Source of the DNA: Arthrobacter luteolus NBRC 107841
GTDB lineage: Bacteria; Actinomycetota; Actinomycetes; Actinomycetales; Micrococcaceae
Direction: 5' to 3'
NCBI RefSeq assembly: GCF_001552075.1
Contig: NZ_BCQM01000007.1
Location: forward strand, 145,078 to 209,077
Length of the DNA stretch: 64,000 nt
The notes under the pieces are model-generated. The model searched no databases, had not been told where the DNA came from, and saw nothing but the letters and a program-made list of their open reading frames with translations. Position 1 is the first letter of the stretch; each line of letters begins with the position of its first letter. Shown one piece after another: positions 1-8,710 of the stretch. Position numbers and translations under genes: made by a program.

Positions 1-253
1 CCACAACTGCGACTTCAACCACGACGGCTGCACGGCATTCGCGATTACCGTCGGCGGAGCCCCGGAACACGCCAGCTGCGCGACGTTCATCGATACTTCC
101 GCCACCGGCGGGCTTCCCAAGGTCCTTGCGACCGTCGGTGCCTGCCAGCGGGGCGAATGCCGTTTCAATGACCATCTGATGTGCGATGCGCATGACGTGC
201 GCGTCGGCCCGGGGGCTGAGCTCGCTGACTGTCTCACCTACCAGCCGCGTTGA
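1..253 (+). CDS. DUF1540 domain protein, 3' part
   Basis: The reading frame is open from the window edge to a TGA at 251-253, giving 83 visible residues and no start. The visible part has evenly spaced cysteines (HNCDFNHDGC near the edge, SCATF, GACQRGECRFND, MCDA, DCLTY at the end), the pattern of DUF1540 proteins, small Cys-rich and probably metal-binding proteins of actinobacteria and clostridia. The C-terminal block with ACQR and DCLTYxPR is what I know from Micrococcaceae members. The function is unknown in the family. The N-terminus lies outside the window. Confidence 0.8.
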   Translation, partial: HNCDFNHDGCTAFAITVGGAPEHASCATFIDTSATGGLPKVLATVGACQRGECRFNDHLMCDAHDVRVGPGAELADCLTYQPR

Positions 254-300
254 GACGGCACTGAGACACCCTTGAGACCACACTCTTCCCGGAACTGCCG

Positions 301-1191
301 GTGACCGCTGTTCTGCTGGGCTGGGATCCAGTATGGCCGGAAGCCTGGCAGCCGGATTATTCCGAGGCGGCCGGCGGCGCTGAGGACGCCGGTTTTTTCC
401 GGGCTGTCTGGGACATTTCGGGAAACCCCGGAGTTGAACCCGGCTCTGACGCCTGGTTCGTGCTCCCCGGTGAGATAGCCGCCGTGGCGGGCCACGGCGT
501 CGTCGTCTCCTATCCGTACCAGCTCGCTGACCCGGACGAAGGCACCCTCTTCACCGTGGCTGACGTTGATATTGACCTGCTGCTGCCGCTTGGAGAGCAG
601 GTGCCCCTGGCCGAGCTGGTACCCGGCTTGACCACGGCGGACTTCGGTAACGACGCCGGCGTCACCGTGCTGGACCGCGGCGCAGGGAGTGCGCTGCGCG
701 CCGCGTGGGCCCGGCAGGTGGCCGGCGTTCCAGGGCCGGCCATCTCCCCTGTGCCGGGAACACTGCCCCAGCAGGCACTGCGCTGGTCCCTGGCGAGCCG
801 CTACGAGAACGACCCCGACGCTGTCCGGATCTGCCTGGTCCACCATGGTCCGGTGTGTTCGGCCTGCGGCTTCGATTTTGCTGCCGCTTTTGGCTGTGAG
901 GGTGCGGACCTCATGCAGGTCCATCACATTGTGCCGCCGCAGCTGGTGCTGGAGGACTACGAACTGGATCCGGCAACCGACCTCGTACCCCTGTGCCCCA
1001 ACTGCCATGCCATGGCGCATGCCGGCACCCCCAATCCCTACACTCCCGCGGAGCTCCGCCGGCTGATCGAAGCGCAGCACCATCAGGTTCCCTCAGCGGC
1101 TGTGAACGGCATGATCCTCTCCCCGGAGGCAATGCAGGCCCAGAAGGACGCGGCCCGGCTGCTCGGAGTCCGGACGCCGCGCCCGGACTAA
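301..1191 (+). CDS. HNH endonuclease domain protein
   Basis: A 296-residue protein starting at GTG 301. Residues from about 187 onward form an HNH/McrA-type fold: CSACGFDF supplies the first zinc Cys pair, VHHIVPP the catalytic His-His, and LCPNCHAMAH the second Cys pair and final His. This is the zinc-finger beta-beta-alpha nuclease arrangement used to cut DNA. The N-terminal 180 residues are rich in Gly, Ala and acidic residues and match no domain I recognise; in restriction enzymes such a segment often reads modified DNA, but that is inference here. No methyltransferase gene lies beside it, so it could be a modification-dependent nuclease or an orphan HNH protein. Confidence 0.75.
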   Translation: MTAVLLGWDPVWPEAWQPDYSEAAGGAEDAGFFRAVWDISGNPGVEPGSDAWFVLPGEIAAVAGHGVVVSYPYQLADPDEGTLFTVADVDIDLLLPLGEQVPLAELVPGLTTADFGNDAGVTVLDRGAGSALRAAWARQVAGVPGPAISPVPGTLPQQALRWSLASRYENDPDAVRICLVHHGPVCSACGFDFAAAFGCEGADLMQVHHIVPPQLVLEDYELDPATDLVPLCPNCHAMAHAGTPNPYTPAELRRLIEAQHHQVPSAAVNGMILSPEAMQAQKDAARLLGVRTPRPD

Positions 1192-1204
1192 ACTCGGGAC
1201 CATC

Positions 1205-1588
1205 ATGAGCATTCCAATGAGCACCCCGAAAAGCGTGCGGATCGACGCCTGGCTGTGGGCCATCCGCGCCTACAAAACCCGTTCCGCCGCTACTGCCGCG
1301 TGCCGTGCCGGGCATGTCAAACTCAATGGCCACGCGGCGAAAGCCGCGCAGCCGGTACAGCCCGGGGACAGCATCCGTGTCCGGCAGCCCGGGTTCGAAC
1401 GGATCCTGGAGGTCCGGGCCCTGATCTCCAAGCGTGTTGGTGCCGAAGCCGCCTCCCACTGCTTCACCGACCACACCCCGGAGCGTCCCCCGGCCCCGGC
1501 TCTTGGCCTGCCGCAGCGGGACCGCGGCACCGGGCGCCCGACCAAGAAAGACCGCAGGGAGATGGAACGCCTCCGGCGTGAGCGCTAG
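1205..1588 (+). CDS. S4-domain RNA-binding protein (Hsp15/HslR-like)
   Basis: A 127-residue basic protein that starts 13 bases after the HNH gene. Residues about 10-60 form an S4 domain (RIDAWLWAIRAYKTRSAA, GHVKLNG, VQPGDSIRV), the fold by which Hsp15-type proteins bind rRNA on stalled or dissociated large ribosomal subunits. The C-terminal tail is rich in Lys and Arg (KKDRREMERLRRER), as in this family. A second Met at codon 5 is an alternative start. The size fits the family's usual 120-135 residues. The ribosome-rescue role is known for E. coli Hsp15 and is inferred here. Confidence 0.85.
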   Translation: MSIPMSTPKSVRIDAWLWAIRAYKTRSAATAACRAGHVKLNGHAAKAAQPVQPGDSIRVRQPGFERILEVRALISKRVGAEAASHCFTDHTPERPPAPALGLPQRDRGTGRPTKKDRREMERLRRER

Positions 1589-1627
1589 TCTCTGACGCAG
1601 GATCCGGCCCGGAGGAAGGACCAGCCC

Positions 1628-3454
1628 ATGCCAAGCAGCCAAGGCGCTTCCGGGCTGCTCAGCCGATTGGGTGCCTTGGGCCAGGAAAAACGGGCTGCGT
1701 CCCTGCTCCTGCTCTTTACCGTGCTGGCGCTGCTCTGGGCCAATTCCGCCGTGTCCCTCAGTTACGCAGAGTTCTGGGAAACCACGGTCGAGCTGCGGAT
1801 CGGCAGCTGGGACCTGGAGCTGACCCTGCAGGAGGTTGTAAATGACCTCCTGATGGCGGTCTTTTTCTTTACCGTCGGTCTGGAGGTGCGGCGCGAGTTT
1901 GCCCTCGGGGAGCTGACCAACCGCTCCCGTGCCGTTGTGCCGGTGGCCGGCGCCGCAGCGGGAATCGCCCTGCCCGCCCTGGTTTTCCTGCTGATTGCCG
2001 GGCGGACGGAGTACGCCCACGCCTGGGGTGTTGTGATCTCCACGGACACCGCCTTCCTGCTCGGAGCGCTGGCAATCGTGGGACCGAAGTTTCCCGGACG
2101 GCTGCGGATCTTCCTGCTGACCCTTGCCGTGGTGGATGACGTCGCTGCGCTGAGCATTATTGCCCTGGTCTACACCGATCACCTGCAGCTTATGCCGCTC
2201 CTGGCGGGGTTCGCCGGGCTGGCCGCGGTGGCTGCCTCCCGGTACCTGCCCCGCGGCCGGGGTGCCGCCTACGCCGTGCTCGCCGCCGCGACGTGGCTGG
2301 CGTTCTACTACGCCGGGGTCCACCCCACCCTGGCGGGTGTCGCCGTCGCCCTCTTTGTTCCCGTTTTCGCTCCGCGCCGGCACGAGGTGGAGCGGGCGCT
2401 GGAACTGGCGCAGACGTTCCGGCAATCGCCCAACTCGGAGTACGCGCGGGCAGCGGCCGGCAGCCTGCGGGAATCCATTTCCATCAACGACCGGCTCCAG
2501 AGCGCCCTCAGCCCCTGGGTTTCCTACCTGATCCTGCCGCTGTTCGCACTGGCCAACGCCGGCGTGGAGCTCGACGGCGCCACCCTGTCAGCGGCAGCCA
2601 GGTCCCCGCTCACGTGGGGTGTGGCAGTCGGCCTGGCCCTGGGCAAGTTCACCGGCATCTTCGGTGTATCCGCGCTGCTGCGGCGGCTGGGGCTGGGCGA
2701 GTTCGGGCCCGGCCTGACGCTCGGCCGGATCGCCGGCGGCGCCGCCCTGTCCGGCATCGGGTTCACCATCTCACTGTTCATCATCAGTCTGGCCATCAAC
2801 GACGACGCCGCCCAGAACGAGGCACGCGTCGGCGTACTGACCGGGTCGGTGCTGGCCTTTGGGCTGGGCACGGTGATCTTCAAGGTGCTGGAGGCACGGG
2901 CTCCGCTCGAGCCGGTCGGCAAGCACCTGGCCAGGCCGGTGGACCCCGGCCGGGATCACGTTTTCGGCAATCCCGAAGCGCCGCTGACTCTGGTGGAGTA
3001 CGGAGACTTCGAGTGCCCGTTCTGCAGCCGGGCCACCGGCGTCGTTGACGAGGTCCGTGAGCACTTCGGCGCGGAGCTTCGCTGGGTGTGGCGGCATCTG
3101 CCCCTCACCCGGGTCCACCCCCATGCCGTGCAGGCCGCGGAGGCGGCGGAAGCCGCCTCCCTGCAGGGCCGCTTCGGACCGTATGCGTCCAGGCTCTTCG
3201 AGGACCAGGACCATCTGGAGCCGGCGGACCTGCTGTCCCTGGCGGAGAACCTTGGGCTGGATCCGGACCGGTTCGAGTCGGATCTGCGGTCAGCCGACGT
3301 CGTAAACCGGGTGCGGGACGATGCCCTGGACGCCGAGGCCATGGATCTGCATTCGACCCCCACGTTCTTCGTGAACGGCGTCCGGCACCGCGGCCCTTAC
3401 GACGCCGCCGCGCTCATCCGCGCACTCAACGCGACCCGCACGGACACTGCCTGA
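1628..3454 (+). CDS. nhaA: Na+/H+ antiporter NhaA with C-terminal DsbA-like domain
   Basis: A 608-residue fusion. Residues about 1-435 are NhaA: many hydrophobic helices, the early segment VNDLLMAVFFFTVGLEVRRE, and the helix-V pair of Asp in LAVVDDVAALSI that binds Na+/H+ in characterised NhaA. Residues about 440-600 form a thioredoxin/DsbA-type domain with the active-site CPFC near residue 463 (DFECPFCSR) and a cis-Pro loop STPTFFVNG. E. coli NhaA is about 390 residues, so the extra domain explains the length. Such fusions are known in actinobacteria. It should export Na+ in exchange for H+ at the plasma membrane; the job of the redox domain is not established. A candidate RBS, GGAGGAAGG, precedes the ATG. 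Confidence 0.92.
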   Translation: MPSSQGASGLLSRLGALGQEKRAASLLLLFTVLALLWANSAVSLSYAEFWETTVELRIGSWDLELTLQEVVNDLLMAVFFFTVGLEVRREFALGELTNRSRAVVPVAGAAAGIALPALVFLLIAGRTEYAHAWGVVISTDTAFLLGALAIVGPKFPGRLRIFLLTLAVVDDVAALSIIALVYTDHLQLMPLLAGFAGLAAVAASRYLPRGRGAAYAVLAAATWLAFYYAGVHPTLAGVAVALFVPVFAPRRHEVERALELAQTFRQSPNSEYARAAAGSLRESISINDRLQSALSPWVSYLILPLFALANAGVELDGATLSAAARSPLTWGVAVGLALGKFTGIFGVSALLRRLGLGEFGPGLTLGRIAGGAALSGIGFTISLFIISLAINDDAAQNEARVGVLTGSVLAFGLGTVIFKVLEARAPLEPVGKHLARPVDPGRDHVFGNPEAPLTLVEYGDFECPFCSRATGVVDEVREHFGAELRWVWRHLPLTRVHPHAVQAAEAAEAASLQGRFGPYASRLFEDQDHLEPADLLSLAENLGLDPDRFESDLRSADVVNRVRDDALDAEAMDLHSTPTFFVNGVRHRGPYDAAALIRALNATRTDTA

Positions 3455-3474
3455 GTTCCCGCCCTGCCCCCGGT

Positions 3475-3717
3475 TCAGGGCTGCTTCGAGTCTCCCTCGC
3501 AGGACCTGCACAGCCGCCGGCCGCCGACGTCCCTGCCGGCGCAGATCTGCAGGGCGGGCTTGTTGAATTCCCAGGTCCGCTGCACCACCTGGCACCAGCC
3601 GGGGTGGTACGCGGTGCCCCGCCGGGTGATGTACACCTGTCCCGGTTCAAGCCGCGGCAGCACCGGCCGCGGCTGCGGTTCGCAGGCCGGCAGCCACCGG
3701 CTTCCGGAGGTGACCAT
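3475..3717 (-). CDS. Small conserved-looking hypothetical protein
   Basis: An 80-residue protein read from ATG 3717; a longer version from ATG 3783 is possible. I do not recognise the family. It has a compact core (GQVYITRRGTAYHPGWC, then VVQRTWEFNKPALQIC) and ends in a Cys pair, RRLCRSCEGD, so four Cys might bind metal. No clear Shine-Dalgarno precedes either start. A TATAAC hexamer on this strand at 3775-3770 would place a transcript start just upstream of ATG 3717 and favours the short form. It is convergent with nhaA and ends 20 bases from it. It could also be a chance frame, but codon positions look coding. Confidence 0.5.
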   Translation of the reverse strand: MVTSGSRWLPACEPQPRPVLPRLEPGQVYITRRGTAYHPGWCQVVQRTWEFNKPALQICAGRDVGGRRLCRSCEGDSKQP

Positions 3718-3971
3718 CCCGGACGGTGAAACGAGAGAGTCCACTGTCCGGGTCTTCCGTGAAAGTACGTTATATGTCCCCATGCACCTGACCATAGCTA
3801 CGCGCTGCTCAAGGTTCGCTGTGGAAATCCGCAATCTTGGCACAAATCGCGGCGTGTCCTTTTCTGGAATCCCCGAAACTTCCGGGACGGAACAGTATGC
3901 TCCCCGCCATTGGCCCCGCCGGGACAGGAAACTCCCTGCCGTGATCCAGCTTGGGCGGCTATCCTGTGGTG

Positions 3972-4724
3972 ATGCTGAAGAGAATTGCCCGGAAAGTGGC
4001 TGCCGCCGCGCTGGTTCTTTTCGCGTTTACGGCGGGGATGGTGGTCCTGGGGGTCTATGCACTGATCAGTTTCGCAGCCTGGGCCATCTGGGGCGCAGTG
4101 CCGCCGGCATATACGTTCGCCCTCGCGTTCGCTGTGCCCCCGCTGGGGATCGGTGCGCTCACCGGATTGCTGATTGCGGCCCAAAAAACGTCCAAGGCCC
4201 TCGGGCGCCGGCGCAGAACCCGCGTTGAGGCCCAGGCCCGGACCGGTTCCTGGGACGCGGCCTGCCGCCGGCGGGATGCCTCACTGGTGGCTTGGTCCCG
4301 GTATGAAACCGATGTTGCCCTGCTGATCGATTATCCGGTGATGACCGACTACTCCGATCCCGTGATCCGGGAGGTCCTCGTGGCCATGCAGGGTATCCGC
4401 GAAGCCGAGCGCGGTTCCGATCCGGCCCGCCTGCACCTGGCCGTGGACCGCTTCGACGTAGCGCTGCGGACGGCGGAGAACTATGCCCGCCGCTGCGGCC
4501 AGTCCAAGCTGACGGACCAGGAACGGAGCCGGCTCGCGACCGCCCGGACGGCCCTGAACCTTATCCTCGACGGTGCGGCTTCGCCGTCGGAGGTCGACGG
4601 CGCCTACCGCAGCCTGCGCGGATCGCTGCGCGGGATCATCGACCTGCCCGCCCCGGCAGCAGCGGACCTGGACGCCCGTGCGCGCAACGCCCGGATGCTG
4701 GGCACTGCTCCCGTCCGCTCCTGA
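3972..4724 (+). CDS. Membrane-anchored protein of unknown function
   Basis: A 250-residue protein. Two hydrophobic segments lie near the N-terminus (about residues 9-35 and 45-70), followed by an Arg-rich stop-transfer stretch GRRRRTRVE and a helical, charged cytosolic part. I recognise no domain; SRYETDVALLIDYPVMTDYSDPVI looks like a conserved core (given here only as its flanking motifs SRYETD and VMTDYSDP). The ATG at 3972 is preceded by overlapping GTG and TTG alternatives at 3969 and 3951, and no strong RBS decides between them. It is followed by the convergent amidohydrolase gene. In Arthrobacter such proteins are annotated as hypothetical. Confidence 0.7.
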   Translation: MLKRIARKVAAAALVLFAFTAGMVVLGVYALISFAAWAIWGAVPPAYTFALAFAVPPLGIGALTGLLIAAQKTSKALGRRRRTRVEAQARTGSWDAACRRRDASLVAWSRYETDVALLIDYPVMTDYSDPVIREVLVAMQGIREAERGSDPARLHLAVDRFDVALRTAENYARRCGQSKLTDQERSRLATARTALNLILDGAASPSEVDGAYRSLRGSLRGIIDLPAPAAADLDARARNARMLGTAPVRS

Positions 4725-4776
4725 ACCAGCCGCGGCCGGAAACCCCGCGCGGCCGGTTCTCAGGCGGTGCCGGTTC

Positions 4777-6465
4777 TCAGGCGGCCGGTTCTCCGGCGGG
4801 CTGCCTCGCTGTCTGTGCTGCCGTGTCGAAGACGAGGCTGCCGGCGAACCAGGTTTGTTGCGCCGTGATGTTCCGGACCTCGTCGATGGGGATGGTGTAC
4901 GGATCCGCGGACAGCAGGACGAAGTCTGCCGATTTACCCGGCGCCAGCGATCCAGCCACGTCCTCAATTCCCATCGCCTCGGCGCAGGCGGTGGTGTAGA
5001 CGCGGATGGCTTCTTCGAGCGTGATCGCCTGTTCGGGCCACAAGGCACCGGGGAACCCGCCCAGGGGATTCTGCCGGGTCACCAGCCCGTAGACGCCCTC
5101 CCAAACGTTCGGGGAAACACTCACCGGCCAGTCGGATCCGCCGGCGATCCGGGCGCCGGCGTCCAGCAGCGAACGGTTGGGTTGCATCCGCGAAGCCCGT
5201 TCGGCTGGCAGCACCGTGGCGATGGCTTCGGAAATCACCCCGGGGAACCACAACGACGGCGAGATATCGGCCGTGACGTTGAGCTCGGCAAAGCGGGCGA
5301 TATCCTCCGGATGCACGAACTGGCCGTGCGCAATGTGGTACTTCGGCTTGTCCCAGCCTGCGGCCCGGACCTTCGCGACGGTATCCAGCACCAACCGCAC
5401 GGAGGCATCTCCGGTGCAGTGGATTTTCGCTGATATGCCGCGCGCAGCGGTTCCCAGCAGCCAGATTTCAAGGGCGTCCGCGTCGAGTGTGGTTTCCCCG
5501 CAGTGGCAGGCGGGGAAACCAGCGGACGGCAGGTAGGGCTCGATGAAGGCAGCTGTTCCGGCCGGCGGAACACCGTCAAGGAAGATCTTGATGAAATCCG
5601 GCCGGTGGTGGAGGCTGCGCAGGTCCCCGCGGTGAGCAATGATCCCCTCTCCCAGGGGCTCTGTTCCGAAGATGAAATCGTTCGCCTGCATGGACGTCAC
5701 CACCCAGGCCTGCAGGGTGCCGGCGTCATCAAGTTCCTTGAGCGCCTGCATCAGCTGCAGGGAGGTGGCCGCGTCCTGGAATCCGGTGATGCCGTAGGAA
5801 TGCAGGATCTCAATGCCGCGGGCCGCTGCCCGGGCCAGGTCCCCGGTGGAGACGGGCTGCAGCCGCGCCAGGGTCTTTTCCGCCAGTACGCCGGCAGCTT
5901 CGACCAGCACCCCGGTGGCCCGTCCGTCCGCGCTGCGCAGGATCTGCCCGCCGTCCGGGTCCGGTGTGTGGGCATCAATTCCGGCCAGCTTCAGTGCCGG
6001 CGAGTTGGCCCACCGGTTGTGTTTGCTGTCATCCTTCAGCAGCGCCGGGCGTCCGCCCGTTGCCGCATCAAAACGGGCAAGGGCCTCGGGGGTGCTGATG
6101 GCCTGCATCAGCCCGGCACCCCAGCTGCCGCCAAGCAGCCACTCGTCCGGTCCCAAACCGGCCGCGTACTCCGCGACGGCAGCCAGCAGTGAGTCGAGAT
6201 CGAGTGTCGGAGGAACATCGAGCTCGAAAAGGTCCATCTGGCCGGCCAGCAGGTGGTGGTTGTGCACGTCCAGGAGACCCGGCATCACATATCCGCCTGC
6301 CAGGTCCAGCACCGCGGTGGACGGCCCCCGGGAGTCCAGGGCCTCCTCCCCCGCCGCCAGGACCTTCCCCCCGCTGACCGCCAGGGCATGTGTCCGTGGC
6401 ATGCGGGCGTCAAGGGTGTCGATGACGCCGTTGACCAAGAGCAGATCAGCCTGCTGTGAAACCAT
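4777..6465 (-). CDS. YtcJ-type amidohydrolase (amidohydrolase family 3)
   Basis: A 562-residue cytosolic metal hydrolase of the YtcJ/TIM-barrel amidohydrolase superfamily. Visible ligands in order: HNH of DVHNHHLLAG after the N-terminal beta-sandwich, the Lys in FIKIFLDGVPP, HCTGDAS, and the Asp of GGSDWPVS. The C-terminus returns to the sandwich with LAPGKSADFVLL. ATG 6465 has AGGGGA at good distance; an in-frame ATG at 6483 is less well supported. It is the last gene of a minus-strand operon with an aldo/keto reductase 48 bases upstream and a zinc alcohol dehydrogenase, transcribed from the palindrome-containing gap at 8619-8710. Substrates of YtcJ proteins are mostly unknown; amides or esters are likely. 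Confidence 0.88.
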   Translation of the reverse strand: MVSQQADLLLVNGVIDTLDARMPRTHALAVSGGKVLAAGEEALDSRGPSTAVLDLAGGYVMPGLLDVHNHHLLAGQMDLFELDVPPTLDLDSLLAAVAEYAAGLGPDEWLLGGSWGAGLMQAISTPEALARFDAATGGRPALLKDDSKHNRWANSPALKLAGIDAHTPDPDGGQILRSADGRATGVLVEAAGVLAEKTLARLQPVSTGDLARAAARGIEILHSYGITGFQDAATSLQLMQALKELDDAGTLQAWVVTSMQANDFIFGTEPLGEGIIAHRGDLRSLHHRPDFIKIFLDGVPPAGTAAFIEPYLPSAGFPACHCGETTLDADALEIWLLGTAARGISAKIHCTGDASVRLVLDTVAKVRAAGWDKPKYHIAHGQFVHPEDIARFAELNVTADISPSLWFPGVISEAIATVLPAERASRMQPNRSLLDAGARIAGGSDWPVSVSPNVWEGVYGLVTRQNPLGGFPGALWPEQAITLEEAIRVYTTACAEAMGIEDVAGSLAPGKSADFVLLSADPYTIPIDEVRNITAQQTWFAGSLVFDTAAQTARQPAGEPAA

Positions 6466-6513
6466 GTGTCTTCCCCTTTGCATTCCTCAACGGTTCGGGT
6501 TTCGCCGTCCGGG

Positions 6514-7491
6514 TCAGGGACCTTCGGGCGAAACCACGCCTTTGTCTGCCCAGAACGGCTCGGCGAGGCGGCGCAGTTCATCTGAACCTACCCGCTCCAC
6601 CAGCTCTACTGCGGCAAGGTTGGAGCGCAGCTGTTCAACGCTGCTCGCACCGAACAGGGTGGTGGCGTTGGCGGGGTGGGTCAGGGTGAAGGCGATGCAC
6701 AGCTGGGCCGGGGTGGTGCCGAGGTCACTGCTGAGCGCCTTGATGCCGGGAAAGCTGTCAATAATCCGATCCCGGATGCTGCCCGGGTCCCTGCCGACTT
6801 CCCGCCCCGGGTTCAGCTTGCCCGCCAGGATGCCGCCTTCCATCACATCGGATGCCTGCATGGTCAGGCCCTGCCGGAAGAGCGCCGCAAACGGTTCACC
6901 GTCGGCGATGGAACGGCGGGAGAGGCTGTACTTCAGCTGCGCCATCTGGGGACCGTTGACACCTTCCTCCGCTGCGATGTCCAAAAGCGCCTGGATGTTG
7001 CCGGCGGACCAGTTGTTAACCCCCCAGCACCCCAGCAGGCCGGATTCCTCGAGCTCCGCGAGATCCAGGACCAGCCGGCGCAGGTCGATGCCGTCCTTCC
7101 GCAGGTCCCCCAGCACGGCGATGTCCGCATGGTCCGTGCCGGCACGGAACAGGGCATTCTCCAGCTGCGCCCGCAGGCTCTGCTCCGGGTATCCCTCCAG
7201 CCAAAGCTTGGAGGAGAGCAGATACTGGTCCCGCTCCACACCTGCCGCCCGGATGATGGCTGAAAAGAGGACGTCGGTAAAGACCGGCGGCTGGTGTCCC
7301 GGAAAGCCGTAGACACCGACGTCGAACATGTTCAGGCCGTGGTCTGCGGCTTCACGGACCATGGCGACCGAATCGGAAAAATCCATGCGGTCGTAAATAT
7401 GCCAGGAGCCCAGTGAAAGCACTGAGGCCATCGGCCCCTTAGTGCCGATCCGGCGTTTTGGCAGGAGGGTTGTTGAAGATGAAATGGTCAT
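6514..7491 (-). CDS. Aldo/keto reductase-like protein lacking the catalytic His
   Basis: A 325-residue TIM-barrel protein of the aldo/keto reductase superfamily. Of the usual tetrad, Asp57 and Tyr61 (MFDVGVYGF) and Lys95 (LLSSKLW) are present. The motif that normally reads DLYxxHxPD reads ADIAVLGDLR, with Gly128 where the His should be. The downstream GVNNW, QLKYS and NPGREVG segments fit the NADP-binding half. The middle gene of a three-gene minus operon, it lies 17 bases after the zinc dehydrogenase. The gene at 10167 has the same replacement, so this is a family trait and not an error. The protein may reduce a substrate that does not need the His, or catalyse another reaction such as an isomerisation. 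Confidence 0.85.
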   Translation of the reverse strand: MTISSSTTLLPKRRIGTKGPMASVLSLGSWHIYDRMDFSDSVAMVREAADHGLNMFDVGVYGFPGHQPPVFTDVLFSAIIRAAGVERDQYLLSSKLWLEGYPEQSLRAQLENALFRAGTDHADIAVLGDLRKDGIDLRRLVLDLAELEESGLLGCWGVNNWSAGNIQALLDIAAEEGVNGPQMAQLKYSLSRRSIADGEPFAALFRQGLTMQASDVMEGGILAGKLNPGREVGRDPGSIRDRIIDSFPGIKALSSDLGTTPAQLCIAFTLTHPANATTLFGASSVEQLRSNLAAVELVERVGSDELRRLAEPFWADKGVVSPEGP

Positions 7492-7508
7492 TGTTGTTTC
7501 CTCACTCG

Positions 7509-8618
7509 CTAGGGCAGCCGCGGATCGACGACGGCCTTGATCTGGTTGAGTTCCGACATGGCTGCCAGGGCTGCCGAGGCGCCCTGCAGGCCCACCGGTT
7601 CGCTGAAAAGCTCGTCCCAGGGCATACGGCCGGCGAAGGTGGAGAAGAACTGGATGGCCCGGTAGTAGTCGGAAATATCGCCGTTCAGCGAACCAACCAC
7701 GCTCAGTTCCTTCCCCATCACCATGCCCAGCGGCACCTCGTTGTCCGCCGGTCCGGTGCTGCCCACCACCGCAACCGTGCCGCGCTGGGCTGCCATGGCG
7801 ACAGCTTCCTTGCCAACGGAGGGTGCACCGGCGAAATCGAAGACATGATCTGCTCCCTTCCCGTCTGTCAGCTGCAGGACTTCCTGGACACAGGCGTCAG
7901 AGCCGAGGGCAACACTCACAGTGGCGTCGGCTCCAAACCGCCCGGCCATCCGCAGCCGCTCATCGGGGGCTCCAACGGTGATGACCTTTCCTGCGCCGGC
8001 AATCCGGGCGACTGCCGTGGCGAAGATCCCGAGCGCTCCGGCACCCTGCACCACTACCGTTGAGGCGGGCCGGATCCCGCCGACCCGGTCAAAGGACCGC
8101 AGCACCGTCTTGGCGGCGCAGCCGGCCATCGCCGCCCAGGTGTCCTTGACGTCGCCGGGCAGGAGAAGCTTGGCCGCGCCGGGCGTGACATAGCAGTGCT
8201 CAACCAGGCCGCCGGTAGCGTACGGCCAGGTATCTGCCCGCTGGCGAAAGCCATAACCGCGGTCGCTGCAGGCAACCGGCTCGCGCAGTACCGTGCAACC
8301 AAAGCAGTTCCCGCAGGTGGACTCCGACCAGCCAATGCGGTCGCCGGCGGACAATGGACGACCCAGGGTATCCGCTGCGCCGTCACCCACAGCCACGATG
8401 GTTCCGACCATCTCGTGTCCCAGGACCATGGGCAGCATGCCTGGAAAAGTCATTCCCCCGGCCCAAAGATGGACGTCCGTGCCGCACAGCGTGGTGCACG
8501 TAATTTCAACCAGCGCGGCGCCTGGTTCCAGTTTGTCCGGCAGCGGAATGTCCTGAACCGCCAAGGCGGAACCGTGAGCCGTCAGGACGGCAGCACGGGT
8601 TGTTGCGGGAAGCGACAT
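7509..8618 (-). CDS. Zinc-dependent alcohol dehydrogenase (MDR family)
   Basis: A 369-residue medium-chain dehydrogenase. Catalytic zinc ligands appear as TTLCGTDVH and LGHEMVG. The structural zinc site is the four-Cys loop CGNCFGC then C (ESTCGNCFGCTVLREPVAC). The Rossmann motif GAGALG near residue 195 binds NAD(P). It should oxidise an alcohol or reduce an aldehyde or ketone in the cytosol. It is the first gene of the operon with the aldo/keto reductase-like and amidohydrolase genes. Its promoter gap is shared with the divergent amidohydrolase at 8711 and contains a regulon palindrome 48 bases upstream of this start. Confidence 0.9.
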   Translation of the reverse strand: MSLPATTRAAVLTAHGSALAVQDIPLPDKLEPGAALVEITCTTLCGTDVHLWAGGMTFPGMLPMVLGHEMVGTIVAVGDGAADTLGRPLSAGDRIGWSESTCGNCFGCTVLREPVACSDRGYGFRQRADTWPYATGGLVEHCYVTPGAAKLLLPGDVKDTWAAMAGCAAKTVLRSFDRVGGIRPASTVVVQGAGALGIFATAVARIAGAGKVITVGAPDERLRMAGRFGADATVSVALGSDACVQEVLQLTDGKGADHVFDFAGAPSVGKEAVAMAAQRGTVAVVGSTGPADNEVPLGMVMGKELSVVGSLNGDISDYYRAIQFFSTFAGRMPWDELFSEPVGLQGASAALAAMSELNQIKAVVDPRLP

Positions 8619-8665
8619 GGTCCTTTTTCCTCCAAGGTATGGCGTGGGTCACGTAATTTGAAGTT

Positions 8666-8683
8666 AGTCTACATACGTTGACT
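8666..8683. promoter_or_regulatory. Regulon palindrome, site 1
   Basis: AGTCTACA-TA-CGTTGACT, an 18-bp near-palindrome between the divergent zinc dehydrogenase and amidohydrolase genes. It matches five other sites in promoter gaps of this cluster. It is the probable operator of the TetR protein encoded at 25903-26505; the link is inferred from the shared motif and the site upstream of that gene. Confidence 0.7.
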
Positions 8684-8710
8684 GAAATCACCAGTGCCTT
8701 GGAGGCAAAA

